Source: an uncultured Flavobacteriales bacterium
GTDB lineage: Bacteria; Bacteroidota; Bacteroidia; Flavobacteriales; BACL11
NCBI GenBank assembly: GCA_950069165.1
Contig: CATMIT010000014.1
Span: forward strand, 1 to 24,160
Direction of reading: 5' to 3'
Length of the DNA stretch: 24,160 nucleotides
A program made the position numbers and the translations under genes. Each line of letters opens with the position of its first letter. Position 1 is the stretch's first letter. The notes below the pieces were generated by a model, which saw only the letters and a list, made by a program, of their open reading frames with translations, did no database searches and was not told the origin of the DNA. Positions 23,348 to 24,160 of this stretch are shown here, in pieces.

Positions 23348-24159
23348 TTTACAATTAGTTTTTTGGTGATGTTGTAATCAGATGTCATTGCTTTTACAAA
23401 GTAAATCCCTTTTTCAAATGAATTTATTTCTAAGGAAAATGATTTTTTAGTAGCAGTATGCGTGTTTACTTTTTTACCTAATATATCATAAATCGTTACT
23501 TCAACTGGTAGAGTTGAAGTAGATGGTAAAAGCACATTTATTTTATCAGTTGCAGGATTAGGATAAATATCTAATTCAAATTGAATATCTTGATTTTTTA
23601 CAGCTGAAACGACTCCAATTAGTCCTGGATAATCCAATTCATAAATGGCAGTTTTTGCCATATTATTGCCACCTCCTCCTCCAGATGCATGGTTGTATTC
23701 ATATAAAATAGTTCCTTGATTATCTACTTCTCGCCAATAAGTGGAGGTTCCTAAAGTAGCTACTGTAGTGCCTTTTTTTGTTCTAAACGATCCTGATAAA
23801 TGATTTGCATAAAAATTTCCAGGATCAGAATATGTCCAAAGAGGAGATTGATTCCAAGGAGGGCTGTAATTGTAATTATTTAGTGGTGCTTGCAGTTCAA
23901 CAACTCTAGAATCTCCGCTTCCTCCATTAGGACCTGTTGCTTCATTATCAAAGCACATCAAATTACCTTGCCCTGGCAAACCCTCATCAATAAAATTAGC
24001 TCCATGAACAGTATGCAACTCTCTATCTCCACCAGAATTCCAAGAAGTATTATTTCCTCCACCATAATTGTAAGGATTACCCCAGCGATATAATATATCT
24101 CCTCCTTTACCAGAATTACCTCCAGTGTGAGTTGCTGCCTCAGATGTTGTTGTGCTATG
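23344..24159 (-). CDS. Arylsulfotransferase-like secreted protein with T9SS type A sorting domain, 5' end outside the window
   Basis: The frame is open to the right edge, so the N-terminus and start are missing; a TTG at 24018 is internal. The visible part follows the arylsulfotransferase (ASST) order: HSTTTSE and GDILYRWGNPYNYG, then LHTVHGANFI (candidate catalytic-type histidines), GLPGQGNLMCFDN, SRVVELQ, LWTYSDPGNFYANH and TYWREVDNQGTILYEYN. ASST proteins are six-bladed propellers that move sulfate between phenolic compounds by a histidine intermediate. A type A sorting domain ends the protein (LDIYPNPATDKINV, IYDILGKKVN, KKLIVK), so it should be secreted. The stop overlaps the cohesin-like gene by ATGA. 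Activity is inferred, because some relatives may be structural. Confidence 0.78.
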   Translation of the reverse strand, partial: HSTTTSEAATHTGGNSGKGGDILYRWGNPYNYGGGNNTSWNSGGDRELHTVHGANFIDEGLPGQGNLMCFDNEATGPNGGSGDSRVVELQAPLNNYNYSPPWNQSPLWTYSDPGNFYANHLSGSFRTKKGTTVATLGTSTYWREVDNQGTILYEYNHASGGGGGNNMAKTAIYELDYPGLIGVVSAVKNQDIQFELDIYPNPATDKINVLLPSTSTLPVEVTIYDILGKKVNTHTATKKSFSLEINSFEKGIYFVKAMTSDYNITKKLIVK

Positions 24160-24160
24160 G

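Noticed and set aside
1..24160. tRNA or rRNA genes, CRISPR arrays, insertion sequences, prophage
   Set aside because: No cloverleaf-type GGTTCGA arm outside coding sequence, no spaced direct repeats, and no transposase or integrase motif in any real frame.

Overview
The window is AT-rich chromosomal DNA from a member of the Bacteroidota, most likely order Flavobacteriales. The signs are several proteins carrying type IX secretion (T9SS) sorting domains of both type A and type B, a PorP/SprF-family protein, a Bacteroidetes-style long SecA with a C-terminal zinc motif, a DUF2795 protein, and promoter-like TAnnTT(T/C)G elements in place of strong Shine-Dalgarno sites. The genus cannot be told from the sequence alone. 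I see no tRNA or rRNA genes, insertion sequences, phage genes or CRISPR arrays. Gene density is very high, and no gene-free stretch exceeds about 120 bases.

Layout. (1) Positions 3-2952, plus strand: the 3' end of a large type B T9SS surface protein, then a PorP/SprF-like protein and a propeller/OmpA-like protein, joined by ATGA overlaps into a secretion and surface module. (2) 2956-3932, minus: pssA-purS. (3) 3966-5510, plus: lnt, divergent from pssA; it contains a G8 tract between catalytic codons. (4) 5562-5810, minus: an orphan small acidic membrane protein with its own terminator. (5) 5929-12590, plus: a five-gene operon pabB-tilS-(PH-like membrane protein)-dsbD-yifB/comM. (6) 12627-14723, plus: an M42 aminopeptidase and an SPFH (stomatin-like) protein, each with its own promoter-like element. 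(7) 14720-18858, minus: DUF2795-secA-tag. (8) 18905-20946, minus: methyltransferase, ABC ATPase and cob(I)alamin adenosyltransferase. (9) 21006 to the right edge, minus: three secreted proteins overlapping by ATGA, namely an arylsulfotransferase-like protein (5' end outside the window), a cohesin-like/Ig-like protein with an atypical short T9SS tail, and an iodothyronine-deiodinase-like redoxin with a type A sorting domain.

Most of the window is housekeeping: phospholipid and lipoprotein maturation (pssA, lnt), purine and folate precursors (purS, pabB), tRNA decoding (tilS), export (secA) and envelope thiol chemistry (dsbD). The two ends carry T9SS surface biology. The most unusual item is the right-hand trio. 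It couples, by overlapping stop and start codons, a predicted extracellular aryl-sulfate sulfotransferase with a deiodinase-fold enzyme in which Cys stands at the selenocysteine position. A shared role on phenolic, sulfated or halogenated compounds is my inference and is unproven.
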